Part shown: positions 1-8,412 of the stretch, one piece after another
Position numbering within the stretch: the first letter of the stretch is position 1
How the letters are laid out: every line of letters starts with the position of its first letter
Virus record (IMG/VR): IMGVR_UViG_3300032516_000009
Coordinates: 46,923 to 110,922 of that record
Origin: a virus
DNA length: 64,000 nt
Direction: 5' to 3' (one strand)
The notes under the pieces: generated by a model
Database searches by the model: none
What the model was told of the DNA's origin: nothing
Seen by the model: the letters and a program-made list of their open reading frames with translations, nothing else
Position numbers and translations under genes: made by a program

Positions 1-1309
1 GACATACAGAATTGATGGTATTCTTAATTTTGTGTTCAGGAATGCTGGCCCCACGAAGTTTACGGAGAGCAAAATTGTGCAGCCTATGAACCCGTGGTAC
101 GCGTATGCCTGATTGTTCCGCATATTGTCGAACAGTCATCTCAAGGATATCTACGGATCGAATAACCTCTAACTCTTCTGGAGTGAGATTAGCCCCATTA
201 AGTAACCTCTCAACGTCATTTTGGATATCGACAATATCAAATTGCATTCTAGCTTTAGGATCCAACACCACACACTGACGTGATCCGTCTTCCTCATCGG
301 ATTCCCATCCAACTAATTCAGATTCATCCTCTCCAGATGATACCCCATCATTTAGAATCATCTTCGCGAGATCGTCATTGCGAGTCAACGATTTGAAGTT
401 ATTTATAACTTCGTGTTGAATGATATAACTTGTATACTTCAACAGCCCGGCATCTATTCCAGGAGTGAGCGGGTATTTATTTCCGCATTTATCGCAACAA
501 GCGACGGGCCCGTGAAATTCATCCAATTCTTTGACGATAATATGAGTTTCGGCATTCGCCCGACACTTTGGGCATTTCTTAGGACAAGGCTCCGCCTGAC
601 GCATAATATAAAGAGGAACAGTCGATACAATATTGTCTCTACGCCAATGACGTAAGAATGGTGTTAATTGCGCGTCATTCCATCGTAATTTTTTAACATC
701 AGCCTCAACATCAGGATCATCCCATCTATGGGCCAAAGATAATTTCTTGGCCTTCAGAGATGCACGCCCCCTTTTACACTCTGGACATTTATCCCCGATG
801 CATGCATGCTCTGTCAGTTCAGCTGGCTTCAATCTCCCCTGTCTATAGAGAGAGGCCAACGACTCATAGGACTTCAAAGGGTAACCTAATAATCTCAGCA
901 CATGATCGCTATCGATAGTGTGCTTTTGAATTGAATAATAATATCGTTCATAATCAAATTTGGCATAATTTAGCAGATCGATGACCCGCCATAACGAGTC
1001 CGGACTGGACCTCGGGAGGCTATCTTCGACTGGATATAAAGATCCGATATATATAATTGGGGCGCCGCCGAGAATACGCTCAGCCTGTGTTCTATCAACA
1101 AGCTCTTGATCGAGCCTATGTTTAGGGCTGAAAAACCATCGTCCAATAGAATCCTTTGCTAAGAAACGGAGGCGAGCCCTCTGTACCGTATCATCGATTC
1201 TATCCTTATTTCTCTTGAAACTCCTGGATACTTGTAAATGTATCCAAGGGTGCCATTGCACCAGGAAAGACTGATTACTCGGAATATCGACACGGCAATA
1301 CTTCATCAT
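1..1309 (-). CDS. Sigma-70-like protein with zinc-finger insertion (partial, runs off left edge)
   Basis: An open minus-strand frame of about 436 codons has no stop before the window edge, so the C-terminus is missing. I took the start at the paired ATGs near 1309 (MMKYCRVDIP); the frame opens at a TAG at 1391-1393. The last visible part, LTPEELEVIRSVDILEMTVR followed by an HTH-like stretch ending in ALRKLR, resembles sigma-70 region 4. An upstream stretch, YTSYIIQHEVINNF, resembles regions 2.3-2.4. Between the N-terminus and region 2 are Cys pairs (CIGDKCPEC, CPKKCPKC, CCDKCG), which suggest one or two zinc ribbons inserted in a sigma-like scaffold. It is probably a phage transcription factor that redirects host RNA polymerase. 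The sigma assignment rests on motif resemblance only. Confidence 0.55.
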   Translation of the reverse strand, partial: MMKYCRVDIPSNQSFLVQWHPWIHLQVSRSFKRNKDRIDDTVQRARLRFLAKDSIGRWFFSPKHRLDQELVDRTQAERILGGAPIIYIGSLYPVEDSLPRSSPDSLWRVIDLLNYAKFDYERYYYSIQKHTIDSDHVLRLLGYPLKSYESLASLYRQGRLKPAELTEHACIGDKCPECKRGRASLKAKKLSLAHRWDDPDVEADVKKLRWNDAQLTPFLRHWRRDNIVSTVPLYIMRQAEPCPKKCPKCRANAETHIIVKELDEFHGPVACCDKCGNKYPLTPGIDAGLLKYTSYIIQHEVINNFKSLTRNDDLAKMILNDGVSSGEDESELVGWESDEEDGSRQCVVLDPKARMQFDIVDIQNDVERLLNGANLTPEELEVIRSVDILEMTVRQYAEQSGIRVPRVHRLHNFALRKLRGASIPEHKIKNTINSVC

Positions 1310-1412
1310 GTCCCCATGCGGCAACCACTGTGCCGGCTTCGGAATTTGGTCCCAGAATACTGGAGACCGTCTGGCTCTACATCTTACACTCTAACACGGT
1401 CGATTTTCGCGT

Positions 1413-2267
1413 TCAAGATTTTGGATGAAGACCTATAACAATTTCGGTTTTAGCAAGCGGGCTCGAGTTTATTATCCCACCATGTAGGATATCCATGACT
1501 TCCCGATCAGTCAAGGGGGGTTTGTCGTTAGTCAACCAGTCCTGTGCCTTTTTAACTCTATATCGCGAAGGCGCCCAATTGACAAGACATTTACCAGCTC
1601 CATATACACTAAGCCGATCTTCGATCGGAATTTGTGTACACGAGAAAAAAGATTTCCGAATAAGATTCAACCCTATACGGAAACACTTCATACGGTCAGT
1701 AACCAATTCATTCCCACCCCACCCTTCATTGGGATCAGATGTCATTTTATAGGCATGCCCATTGAGTAATATGCGAGTTCTAGTATTACCATCTAGTCCG
1801 GGTCTGCCTAATAGCACCTGCATCATGCACCATGATTGGCCGTTATCCCCTCGAGCCAGCGGACCTATTCCTAAATCAACGTCTTTGCGAAATCCACTTT
1901 CAAAATAAGCCACAGATAGTATTAGAGCTAGTGTTCTGGCACGGCCATATTTGCCAGAAAATATAGGTGGCTCCTCGGGATCATATATTACAGAAATAAG
2001 TGCATTAGCAATCTCTTCATATCTTTGTTTGCCAACTTCAGGAGTCTCTCTGGCATCTTTAACCAGAGATCGTCCCGGGGGCAACCACGATACCATTCGG
2101 TTGACAACCCATTGATGTAGAGAAGTGACGCTAATAGTCTGCGCTTGAATCGCTTGAATGGGGTTAATCAATATTACTTCATTTTGGTTTTCCTCTTGTG
2201 CCTGGGTTGATCCTGTCAGTCCGATCAATCCTAACATCAAAATAACTAAGATCACCTTTTTGAACAT
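1413..2267 (-). CDS. Exported lytic transglycosylase-like lysis protein
   Basis: 284 residues starting with a clear signal peptide (MFKKVILVILMLGLIGL then GSTQAQ), so it acts in the periplasm. A block around residues 115-165 (AYFESGFRKDVDLGIGPLA, then WCMMQVLLG) matches the SLT/lysozyme-like fold: a catalytic-type Glu in ESG and a following G.xMQ motif. It should cleave peptidoglycan glycan strands, either for lysis through the host Sec system or as a virion enzyme. The start has AGGT a few bases upstream. It is the first complete gene after the sigma-like gene on the same strand. A second candidate lysin without a signal peptide lies at 44.6 kb. Confidence 0.7.
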   Translation of the reverse strand: MFKKVILVILMLGLIGLTGSTQAQEENQNEVILINPIQAIQAQTISVTSLHQWVVNRMVSWLPPGRSLVKDARETPEVGKQRYEEIANALISVIYDPEEPPIFSGKYGRARTLALILSVAYFESGFRKDVDLGIGPLARGDNGQSWCMMQVLLGRPGLDGNTRTRILLNGHAYKMTSDPNEGWGGNELVTDRMKCFRIGLNLIRKSFFSCTQIPIEDRLSVYGAGKCLVNWAPSRYRVKKAQDWLTNDKPPLTDREVMDILHGGIINSSPLAKTEIVIGLHPKS

Positions 2268-2327
2268 AGCTTTACCTGTTCTTGTACATGATAGGACTCA
2301 ATAATTTGATCACAAACCATGACAAGA

Positions 2328-2606
2328 TTATAAAACGCGAATTAACTCGATGTACTGAGTAAGACCGGTTAGCGATGGCTTATCCGTTCTATATACCAGT
2401 TTGCAACGAGTCACTTCGTACGGTCCTTCAACTAATCGAGAATGACTTGTGCGCGGATCTTTTAACGTAAGGTAAAATTCCACTACCAATCCTTTCGTTA
2501 GTACTGGTAAATCCGGAGCCCTGTATTCATAATGAACTGGGAGGTCCAGAAAAACCAAAAACGTCCTGATGTTCCCACCTACGCTAGTCGATCCACCAAA
2601 AGTCAC
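2328..2606 (-). CDS. Hypothetical protein, 92 aa
   Basis: A minus-strand frame with a GTG start preceded by GAGGAGG, at rather short spacing. The sequence (FLVFLDLPVHYEYRAPDLPV, then alternating charged and hydrophobic segments) looks like a beta-rich globular protein. I recognise no family. It is codirectional with the transglycosylase downstream. Confidence 0.55.
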   Translation of the reverse strand: MTFGGSTSVGGNIRTFLVFLDLPVHYEYRAPDLPVLTKGLVVEFYLTLKDPRTSHSRLVEGPYEVTRCKLVYRTDKPSLTGLTQYIELIRVL

Positions 2607-2706
2607 TCCCTCCTCACTTTCTATTTGTTATTCGTCTCCAATTTTAAATTTGATGATCCAATGTTCACTCTACTGTAACTGCTGTCTCTACTGCCGTTTC
2701 ACGTGT

Positions 2707-2946
2707 TCAGACTTCAACATTCAATTTCTTCGAAATTGGAATAACATAGGATAGATCGAAATGAGAAAAAGAAAAAGAAAACAGTGTTTTCTTTTGAATG
2801 AAAGAGGCGACAACGTTCAGTTGGCTGCTTTCATCGAGCAATTTGCTCTGCGTTTTTCTCGAGATCTTCAGAGTGACTCCCTCCGTCAGTTGAATGAGGT
2901 AACCTATGTTTTCCTCACTGAGGTTCCCATGACATTGTATCGTCAT
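2707..2946 (-). CDS. Hypothetical protein, about 79 aa
   Basis: Starts at ATG (MTIQCHGNLS) after a GTGAGG-like ribosome site; a GTG four codons upstream is the alternative. The sequence has normal protein character (ENIGYLIQLTEGVTLKI). A plus-strand frame overlaps it (2761-3015, Lys/Arg-rich start); I prefer the minus frame but only one is likely real. No family recognised. Confidence 0.45.
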   Translation of the reverse strand: MTIQCHGNLSEENIGYLIQLTEGVTLKISRKTQSKLLDESSQLNVVASFIQKKTLFSFSFSHFDLSYVIPISKKLNVEV

Positions 2947-3007
2947 GTAGTGCCTCACGGTCCGACCCTATGCGCATCACTCTACACTCACAAACAGTCT
3001 ATTCGTT

Positions 3008-3712
3008 ATGAATAAAGATCGATCAAATATTATTGATCAAATAGATAAATGTCTCAAGAGAATGTCCGGATCTAAGGATCGCCCTTATTTCAAACAATTT
3101 CTAGAAAGAATTATAATAAATAATATCGTTCCTGTTGAATTATTGGAAACGATCCCAAAATTAGTTACTTCGGCTGGTAAAACACGGTTTGATCAAATTT
3201 ATGATGCTGCGCTATATTTAGTCTTCCCTAAATATAGAAGAGAAACACTAAACAAATTACTTGGGCCAGAGTTGAATAAAAATGATATTAAGATCTGGCG
3301 GATAATGCTGCCAGATAAATTCAAAATCAGTCATGTACTAATCAGGGCAGATTCTTGTCAACAAGCCTTTGCCCTTGGTTGTGACTATGCATGTCGGATG
3401 TCGTTAAGAATGTATGGAAGAATCCCGACTGATTTGACCATTCGAGTTCAATTTGTGAGTGAGAAAGCTGTTAGACGAATGCTTGATCTCAGATGGGCAA
3501 ATCGAGTGCATAAAAGGAAACAATTGCAATTAGTCGGTAGAGAGTATTCATCAAAGGAGATAGTTGGGGCTCGTTTAGCCGCTATCGGCCATCCGATACA
3601 GTCCAACTATTCAATAGCTAAATATGCTGAAAACAAGGATCTCAAACGATTGTTATGTAAGAAAGGAATACTGCGCATATCATCAGTTGAAACAGAAATA
3701 TTTAAAAAGTGA
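3008..3712 (+). CDS. Hypothetical protein, 234 aa
   Basis: A long plus-strand frame with a Lys-rich, largely helical sequence and no recognisable domain. The stretch HVLIRADSCQQAFALGCDYA is reminiscent of small alpha/beta domains in other large-phage proteins, but I cannot name it. It converges with the zinc-finger gene at 3718. AT-rich codon use matches the surrounding phage genes. Confidence 0.7.
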   Translation: MNKDRSNIIDQIDKCLKRMSGSKDRPYFKQFLERIIINNIVPVELLETIPKLVTSAGKTRFDQIYDAALYLVFPKYRRETLNKLLGPELNKNDIKIWRIMLPDKFKISHVLIRADSCQQAFALGCDYACRMSLRMYGRIPTDLTIRVQFVSEKAVRRMLDLRWANRVHKRKQLQLVGREYSSKEIVGARLAAIGHPIQSNYSIAKYAENKDLKRLLCKKGILRISSVETEIFKK

Positions 3713-3717
3713 TCTAT

Positions 3718-4107
3718 TTATAGATATATAACCATGGTTTTTTGGGCATTACACGTAGCAATAACAGGTTTTTCCGATTTTGGTCCAATTTGATTTGAAG
3801 TATAACCAAATTGTTTTAATGTCTCAATCTCATCTATAGAGTTATGTCCTTTCTTTGAATATGAATTGAAAAATTCTATCGGATTTAACTGTTCGCTATT
3901 ATTTTTCTTCCAATTTGATTTGATCTGATCACATTTTGTACACGCATGTGGAAAACCAGACCTAGATGGTTTTATCATTTGACATTTTCGTCTTGAAAAT
4001 TCTTTTGAACAGAAATCACATCTAAGCACAATCAATTTGATGCTACATCGACTGATGTCTTCAATACGATAACCATAAATTTCATGTGTACGGTTTGATA
4101 ACAACAT
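3718..4107 (-). CDS. Small zinc-finger protein, possible homing-nuclease relative
   Basis: About 130 residues from ATG at 4107 (MLLSNRTHEIYGY); the longer frame to 4161 would overlap the divergent PurZ-like gene. It has CDFCSKEFSRR..C near the start and CTKC later, a four-Cys finger like the N-terminal fingers of the HNH proteins at 22.4 and 23.6 kb, but I see no HNH motif. It is divergent from the PurZ-like gene with start codons about 13 bases apart, so the two share a very short promoter region. Confidence 0.55.
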   Translation of the reverse strand: MLLSNRTHEIYGYRIEDISRCSIKLIVLRCDFCSKEFSRRKCQMIKPSRSGFPHACTKCDQIKSNWKKNNSEQLNPIEFFNSYSKKGHNSIDEIETLKQFGYTSNQIGPKSEKPVIATCNAQKTMVIYL

Positions 4108-4119
4108 AGGGAGTACTCC

Positions 4120-5286
4120 ATGCAACAGGGAAAAATTAATTTTATCATCGACCAGGCACATGGGTCAAGTGGAAAAGGTAAACTATCACCATGGTTGGTT
4201 GATCATTTCAATTTTAAAAATGTCAGTTCAAGTAACTTCCCGAATGCTGGCCACTGTCTTAGATATACAGATGAATATAAATTCATGGCCAAAGTTATAC
4301 CAACATCGGCTGCATTAAAGAAATTTCAAAATCGTGACATTGTATGCTGGTTAAGCCCAGGGTCTGGCTTCGATCCTGAAAGACTAATATTAGAATGGAA
4401 TGAATCTGGCAGACCACAAATATTTATTCACGAAAGAGCCAGCATAGTAACAAAAGAACATAAATTAAGAGAACAGTCTGGTATTGATTCAACAAAGCAT
4501 ATTGCATCAACTATGCAAGGATCAGCCACTGCGCTAACAGACAAAATACTCAGAAAAGCCAATTGCGTTCTAGCTAAAAATGTTGATTGGAATAAATATG
4601 TGAATCAAAATGATTTATCAGAATTCATGAAGACAGTGAAAATTATGACTGGACAAGAATTTAGAAACAGAACACATGATGAATTAAATAAGATGAACGG
4701 ATTCTGCCATGAAGTATCCCAAGGATACGCACTTTCAATTGATCATGGATCACATTATCCAATGTGCACGAGTAGAAACTGCACACTTCAAGCTGGAATG
4801 GATCAAATGGCAATTCCACCAAAAATGGTGGGTGATGTTTATTTGAATATCAGATCAATACCGATTCGCGTTGGCAACGTGATTGAAAACGGAGAACAAA
4901 AGGGATATTCAGGTGATTTTTATCCGGATAGTATTGAATTAACCTGGGAACAGGTGGCCAAAAATGCTAAGATGCCAGATGAAGAAGTTGAAAAATTAAA
5001 GAAATCTGAGCTAACATCAGTTACAAAACGTCAGCGCAGATGTGCAACTTTTTCATGGATAAACCTTAAAGATGCCGTTCGGGTCAATGGGGCTACTAGA
5101 CTCTGCGTCAATTTCATCCAGTATATTAACTGGAATGACCGTGGGTTAAAAGGCGGAAGAGAAGCTTTTGAGAAGTTATCCAGAGAAAGTCGTGGTTTCA
5201 TTTCTAAGATTGAAGAGGAAGTAAATGTTCCTGTGGTTCTGGTCGGAACCGGTGCTCTCCACGATGAGGTTATCTCTCTTTTATGA
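4120..5286 (+). CDS. purZ: PurZ-like (2-aminoadenylosuccinate synthetase / PurA family)
   Basis: 388 residues of the adenylosuccinate synthetase superfamily. The P-loop at residues 15-21 reads GSSGKGK, where PurA has GDEGKGK; NAGH follows in SNFPNAGHC, and STMQGSATALTDKILR corresponds to the PurA TT..GIGP region. PurA's catalytic Asp is replaced here by Ser16. That substitution is characteristic of PurZ, which joins aspartate to dGMP on the way to 2-amino-dATP in phages that replace A with Z in DNA. The length is nearer PurZ than PurA (about 430). Start ATG at 4120 has GGGAG upstream. The other Z-pathway genes (DatZ, MazZ, DpoZ) are not in this window, so Z-DNA is inferred; an odd PurA remains possible. 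Confidence 0.75.
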   Translation: MQQGKINFIIDQAHGSSGKGKLSPWLVDHFNFKNVSSSNFPNAGHCLRYTDEYKFMAKVIPTSAALKKFQNRDIVCWLSPGSGFDPERLILEWNESGRPQIFIHERASIVTKEHKLREQSGIDSTKHIASTMQGSATALTDKILRKANCVLAKNVDWNKYVNQNDLSEFMKTVKIMTGQEFRNRTHDELNKMNGFCHEVSQGYALSIDHGSHYPMCTSRNCTLQAGMDQMAIPPKMVGDVYLNIRSIPIRVGNVIENGEQKGYSGDFYPDSIELTWEQVAKNAKMPDEEVEKLKKSELTSVTKRQRRCATFSWINLKDAVRVNGATRLCVNFIQYINWNDRGLKGGREAFEKLSRESRGFISKIEEEVNVPVVLVGTGALHDEVISLL

Positions 5287-5340
5287 GACTATTTGATTAA
5301 AGTAGAATTCTAATTTGTTCTTGTGTTGGAGGTACTTCAA

Positions 5341-5619
5341 ATGCTTCGTGTCACTTTCATTCTTTGTGCTCTCGCGCTCGTAGCCTGTACCGAGGAATCG
5401 ACTTCGAATGTCGGCGGCTCCGGTGGAACCACTGTAGTTGGAGGATCCGGAGGATCCGGAGGTGCTACTGGCGGCAGTACGGCCGGCGGGATGGGCGGAG
5501 TTGGCGGAGTTGGCGGAGTCGTTGTTGGAGGGGCCGGTGGATCTGGCGGCGCCGTAGTAGGAGGGAATGGTGGTGAGTCTCCTACTGGGGGATCTGGCGG
5601 AGCAGCTGGCAACGGATAA
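5341..5619 (+). CDS. Gly/Ser-rich lipoprotein
   Basis: Starts at ATG 5341 with GGAGG nine bases upstream (MLRVTFILCALALVAC). The N-terminus is a lipoprotein signal with lipobox LVAC, followed by about 70 residues made almost wholly of GGSGG and GGVGG repeats. After lipidation it should be anchored in the outer membrane with a flexible extracytoplasmic chain. An outer spanin or a surface-exclusion lipoprotein are possible roles. Gly-rich lipoproteins of this style are common in Myxococcota. The base composition is far more GC-rich than its neighbours because of the repeats. Confidence 0.65.
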   Translation: MLRVTFILCALALVACTEESTSNVGGSGGTTVVGGSGGSGGATGGSTAGGMGGVGGVGGVVVGGAGGSGGAVVGGNGGESPTGGSGGAAGNG

Positions 5620-5680
5620 TATAAATCCGTTGACACCCGACAGGACTTTGGGAATAGGCCATATAACCTATTTCCTCTCC

Positions 5681-6196
5681 TTACGCGACGGCTGTCACAA
5701 AGCCCGTCCACTGTTCAGGGATATCAGTACCCTGAACTCTTAGCGGGCCTACTGGAAGGGCATCCGGACGGCGAGGAACGGTATGCAAGCGCATACCGGC
5801 TTCTTCCGGAGTCTTGTCTCCTTTACCCATATTACAGGCACGGCAAGCGCATACTACATTCTCCCACGTTGTCTCACCTCCGCGAGATTTCGGAAAAACG
5901 TGGTCAAAAGTTAAACGGGAAATTGGAAACTTCTCCAAGCAGTATTGGCAACGTCCGCCATCTCTGGTTACGACGTTAAGCTTGGAAAACTTGACCTTGG
6001 GCTTGATCACCTTAGTCTTACGATGGATACGGACCACCGCTGGAACCTTCATCGATATGGATGGAGAACGAACTTCCTCATCATAATCGATGATAGATTC
6101 AACCTTCTTCTGATACAGATCCACGATGGCATCACGCCAAGTGATGATCTGTATTGGCATATACCAACTTGTTAGCACCAAGGTCCTGCGTTCCAT
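5681..6196 (-). CDS. HNH endonuclease (HNH_5/McrA-like)
   Basis: 171 residues. A C-terminal HNH domain is readable: CQYC, then LTFDHVFPKSRGGETTWENV with the catalytic-type His, then CRACN. The N-terminal ~70 residues (WRDAIVDLYQKKVESIIDYD) resemble the extension of free-standing bacterial HNH proteins, unlike the tRNA-associated HNH genes further along. It may be a restriction-type or packaging-associated nickase rather than a homing enzyme. The frame is well conserved in character up to the TGA/TAA side at 5681. Confidence 0.75.
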   Translation of the reverse strand: MERRTLVLTSWYMPIQIITWRDAIVDLYQKKVESIIDYDEEVRSPSISMKVPAVVRIHRKTKVIKPKVKFSKLNVVTRDGGRCQYCLEKFPISRLTFDHVFPKSRGGETTWENVVCACRACNMGKGDKTPEEAGMRLHTVPRRPDALPVGPLRVQGTDIPEQWTGFVTAVA

Positions 6197-6296
6197 AGCT
6201 TAAGCCTCCTCCGCTCGTTGCTTCAGTCTCCACATGATTCTTCCCTCTGTCTAAGTACACTACAGTGTACTAGAGTTTTAGTGCAATTTACAAGAT

Positions 6297-6461
6297 ATGA
6301 AGCCGTCACAAACTGCAGGTAAACTACGTCAAATTGCTACTGCTATTGAGAACTCAAAGCGACCCGACCGTAATCTGGTTGCAGAAGATCTCAAGAAAAT
6401 AATTGCAAGTTTAACAGAGCCGGATACTGCCGATAAGCCTGAGGCAGAAAATAAAGAATAA
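6297..6461 (+). CDS. 54-aa protein consisting of the recurring N-terminal module
   Basis: A short plus frame from ATG 6297 (MKPSQTAGKLRQIATAIENS) to TAA 6459-6461. Almost the whole protein is the ~40-residue module found at the start of proteins at 13.9, 32.8, 55.6 and 58.7 kb (pattern PSqvv.kLRrIA.aIe.S..P.k.LVa.DLk..ia). It has only a short acidic tail. It could be the isolated module, for example a scaffold or competitor form, or a truncated paralogue. It ends seven bases before a tRNA on the other strand. Confidence 0.65.
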   Translation: MKPSQTAGKLRQIATAIENSKRPDRNLVAEDLKKIIASLTEPDTADKPEAENKE

Positions 6462-6468
6462 TACGTGG

Positions 6469-6541
6469 TGCGGGCGATTGGACTCGGACCAACGACTTCC
6501 AGCTTGTCGAGCTGGCGTTCTACCAACTGAACTACGCCCGC
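6469..6541 (-). tRNA. tRNA-Val(GAC)
   Basis: Acceptor GCGGGCG pairs with CGCCCGC, discriminator A and an encoded CCA (6466-6468). The anticodon loop TCGACAA carries C instead of U at position 33, and the T loop has C at position 55. Confidence 0.85.
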
Positions 6542-6550
6542 GATAAATAG

Positions 6551-6575
6551 TAGGCTGGGACTTGAACCCACAAGC
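6551..6575 (-). pseudogene. tRNA 3'-end remnant (T arm and acceptor strand)
   Basis: On the minus strand TGGGTTCAAGTCCCA forms an intact T arm followed by a short acceptor-like strand, with no matching 5' half. It is a leftover between two complete tRNA genes. Confidence 0.5.
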
Positions 6576-6582
6576 TAAGTAG

Positions 6583-6666
6583 TGGGCGCGGAGGGAATCG
6601 AACCCTCACATCCTTGCGGATCTCCGGGTTTGAGCCGGAGGCGGCTGCCTGTTACGCCACGCGCCC
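6583..6666 (-). tRNA. tRNA-Leu(CAA)
   Basis: Class II tRNA: acceptor GGGCGCG/CGCGCCC, anticodon loop CTCAAAC, long variable arm, T loop TTCGATT. No CCA encoded. Confidence 0.9.
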
Positions 6667-6675
6667 ATAAGATAG

Positions 6676-6760
6676 TGGGATCGGAGGGACTCGAACCCTC
6701 ACGCCGATGAACGGCACCAGACTCTGATTCTGGCTTGGCTACCAGTTACAACACGATCCC
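6676..6760 (-). tRNA. tRNA-Leu(CAG)
   Basis: Class II tRNA: acceptor GGGATCG/CGATCCC, anticodon stem CCAGA/TCTGG with loop ATCAGAG, long variable arm. Confidence 0.85.
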
Positions 6761-6765
6761 TTGAG

Positions 6766-6849
6766 TGTCTAGGGCGGGAGTCGAACCCGCAAGCCCTTTC
6801 GGGCGCTCGCACCTGAAACGAGAGCGGTTACCTGTTTCGCCACCTAGAC
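6766..6849 (-). tRNA. tRNA-Leu(CAG), second gene
   Basis: Class II tRNA: acceptor GTCTAGG/CCTAGAC, anticodon loop TTCAGGT, long variable arm. Same anticodon as the preceding gene but a very different body, so not a recent duplication. Confidence 0.85.
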
Positions 6850-6904
6850 AAAAGACTTTTCGAATTGGTACGGTATGGAAGACGCATAATGAAGGAGGAA
6901 CTTC

Positions 6905-7690
6905 ATGTCTTCCAAATATACTATTGAGTCGCTAGAACCAATAGTGAAGAATTCCATTAGCATGTACGGAGTCTTGCGATCTCTTGGTCTTAGATACGCA
7001 GGAGGAAATTGGAAACACATTGCCGATCGTATTAAGTATCTTGGAATAGACACGTCGCATTTCCGCGGGTTGGGATCCAATCATGGTATTAATCATGTTG
7101 GAGGGGTAAAACGAATTGAGTGGCGTGATGTATTGGTCTATAATAGGAAAAACGGTAGACGTGAAACTCAAAGAGTATTGCGTCGTGCTTTAATTGAGTC
7201 TGGTATCAGTGAGAGATGTGAAATATGTAATCTTGACCCGATATGGCATGATAAACCACTAAGCCTACAGATTGATCATAAAAATGGGGATTTTTTAGAC
7301 AATAGACCGGGCAACCCCCGGTTTTTATGTCCGAATTGCCATACTCAAACAGAAAATTACGGATCTAAAAAATTCAAACTACACAAAATGTGTGCATCAT
7401 GTGTACCAAGAACTAAAACCGTACGAACTTGTCTTAAATGTGGTAAACAAATTAACATTAAGTCAAAATACTGTGTTGAATGTGCACGAATCGAAATCCC
7501 GTCCGCTACCAAAATAACTTGGCCAAATGATGGAGAATTACAGTTATTAGTATGGCAGCGTCCGATGACAACTCTTGCAAAGGAATTTGGGGTTTCAGAT
7601 AAAGCAATTCTAAACCGATGCAAAAAACATGGAATTAAAAACCCTCCAACTGGTTATTGGTCGAAAATCAAACACGGAATCATGCCTTAG
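6905..7690 (+). CDS. HNH homing endonuclease with C-terminal HTH
   Basis: 261 residues, start ATG with AAGGAGG upstream. The order is: N-terminal DNA-binding region (GVLRSLGLRYAGGNWKHIADRI), HNH core (CEIC, LQIDHKNGDFLDNRPGN, then FLCPNCHTQTENYG), a CxxC ribbon, and a C-terminal HTH (TTLAKEFGVSDKAILNRCKK). This is the same architecture as the proteins at 28.1, 36.2 and 38.2 kb, and the SLQLDH..GD signature recurs in a fragment at 17.35 kb. It lies between two tRNA genes, on the opposite strand, so the likely role is homing into tRNA loci. Confidence 0.85.
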   Translation: MSSKYTIESLEPIVKNSISMYGVLRSLGLRYAGGNWKHIADRIKYLGIDTSHFRGLGSNHGINHVGGVKRIEWRDVLVYNRKNGRRETQRVLRRALIESGISERCEICNLDPIWHDKPLSLQIDHKNGDFLDNRPGNPRFLCPNCHTQTENYGSKKFKLHKMCASCVPRTKTVRTCLKCGKQINIKSKYCVECARIEIPSATKITWPNDGELQLLVWQRPMTTLAKEFGVSDKAILNRCKKHGIKNPPTGYWSKIKHGIMP

Positions 7691-7773
7691 TGCGGATGAT
7701 AGGAATCGAACCTACACGGGATCTCTCCCACTTCCACCTCAAAGAAGCGCGTATTCCATTTCGCCACATCCGC
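7691..7773 (-). tRNA. tRNA-Leu(GAG)
   Basis: Class II: acceptor GCGGATG/CATCCGC, anticodon loop TTGAGGT, long variable arm. Its 3' end abuts the HNH stop codon on the other strand. Confidence 0.85.
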
Positions 7774-7800
7774 ATAAGCTTTTGTTCAGGTTAATTTAAT

Positions 7801-8130
7801 ATGCAAAATCAATTGCATAAAATTGCAATATTACTAACTACTCCTAAAGAGTATATTGTTATTCATCGGAGTATGGATGATGTATATACTATCGTAATCA
7901 GTACGGATCAGGTTAGACCAGCGTCTGGAGATTATGCTATCATAAATTTACCCAATGGTGATTCTGTCACCATTGCTAAAGATTTAGATACTATCAAGGC
8001 AAATGAAGATATGACAAACACGGATCTATTGGAAGCATTGCACGAATTTGGAATTATTACGATGGATGATAACGGTAATTATGTTGATAAGGACGGCAAT
8101 CCTGTCGGTCAGGGTAAATCGTCCCCATAA
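7801..8130 (+). CDS. Hypothetical protein, 109 aa
   Basis: Starts MQNQLHKIAILLTT, similar in style to MDNNRLIRIAILLSQ at 49.4 kb. The body is beta-rich (YIVIHRSMDDVYTIVIS) with an acidic Asn/Asp-rich tail. No family recognised. It is flanked by minus-strand tRNAs. Confidence 0.65.
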   Translation: MQNQLHKIAILLTTPKEYIVIHRSMDDVYTIVISTDQVRPASGDYAIINLPNGDSVTIAKDLDTIKANEDMTNTDLLEALHEFGIITMDDNGNYVDKDGNPVGQGKSSP

Positions 8131-8234
8131 TATTTGAGATCCATCTGAATTCCTGATCTCATATCCACCCAAATCTTAGAATTTGAATGGAAAAATTGAG
8201 AAATTCCAAAAATACTTCAGTAACAAAGTGTAAG

Positions 8235-8303
8235 TCGCGGTGAGGGGATCTCGAACCCCTGCGGTCAGACGTATGAAATCCGCCGACAACCCTGATCACC
8301 GCG
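8235..8303 (-). tRNA. tRNA with CAT anticodon (Met or Ile2)
   Basis: Acceptor CGCGGTG/CACCGCG, loop TTCATAC. The D arm is unusual and the T stem imperfect, so elongator Met and lysidine-type Ile cannot be told apart by eye. Confidence 0.65.
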
Positions 8304-8338
8304 GATAGTTAATTCTCCATAGCTACACAGCCATGTAG

Positions 8339-8412
8339 TGTCCCCGACGCGAGTCGAACTCACAACCTTCGGCTCCGGAGGTCGACGCTCTTTCCAATTG
8401 AGCTACGAGGAC
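8339..8412 (-). tRNA. tRNA-Arg(CCG)
   Basis: Acceptor GTCCTCG/CGGGGAC with G-U pairs, loop CTCCGGA. Its first 20 bases are almost identical to tRNA-Arg(TCG) at 12.7 kb; the T stem is weak. Confidence 0.75.

Noticed and set aside
413-1438. Plus-strand frames at 413-655 and 1238-1438
   Set aside because: They lie antisense to the long minus-strand sigma-like frame and have no protein character or ribosome site.
2761-3015. Plus-strand 84-codon frame starting with Lys/Arg repeats
   Set aside because: It overlaps a more protein-like minus frame and its start is a run of AAA/AGA codons; weakly rejected.
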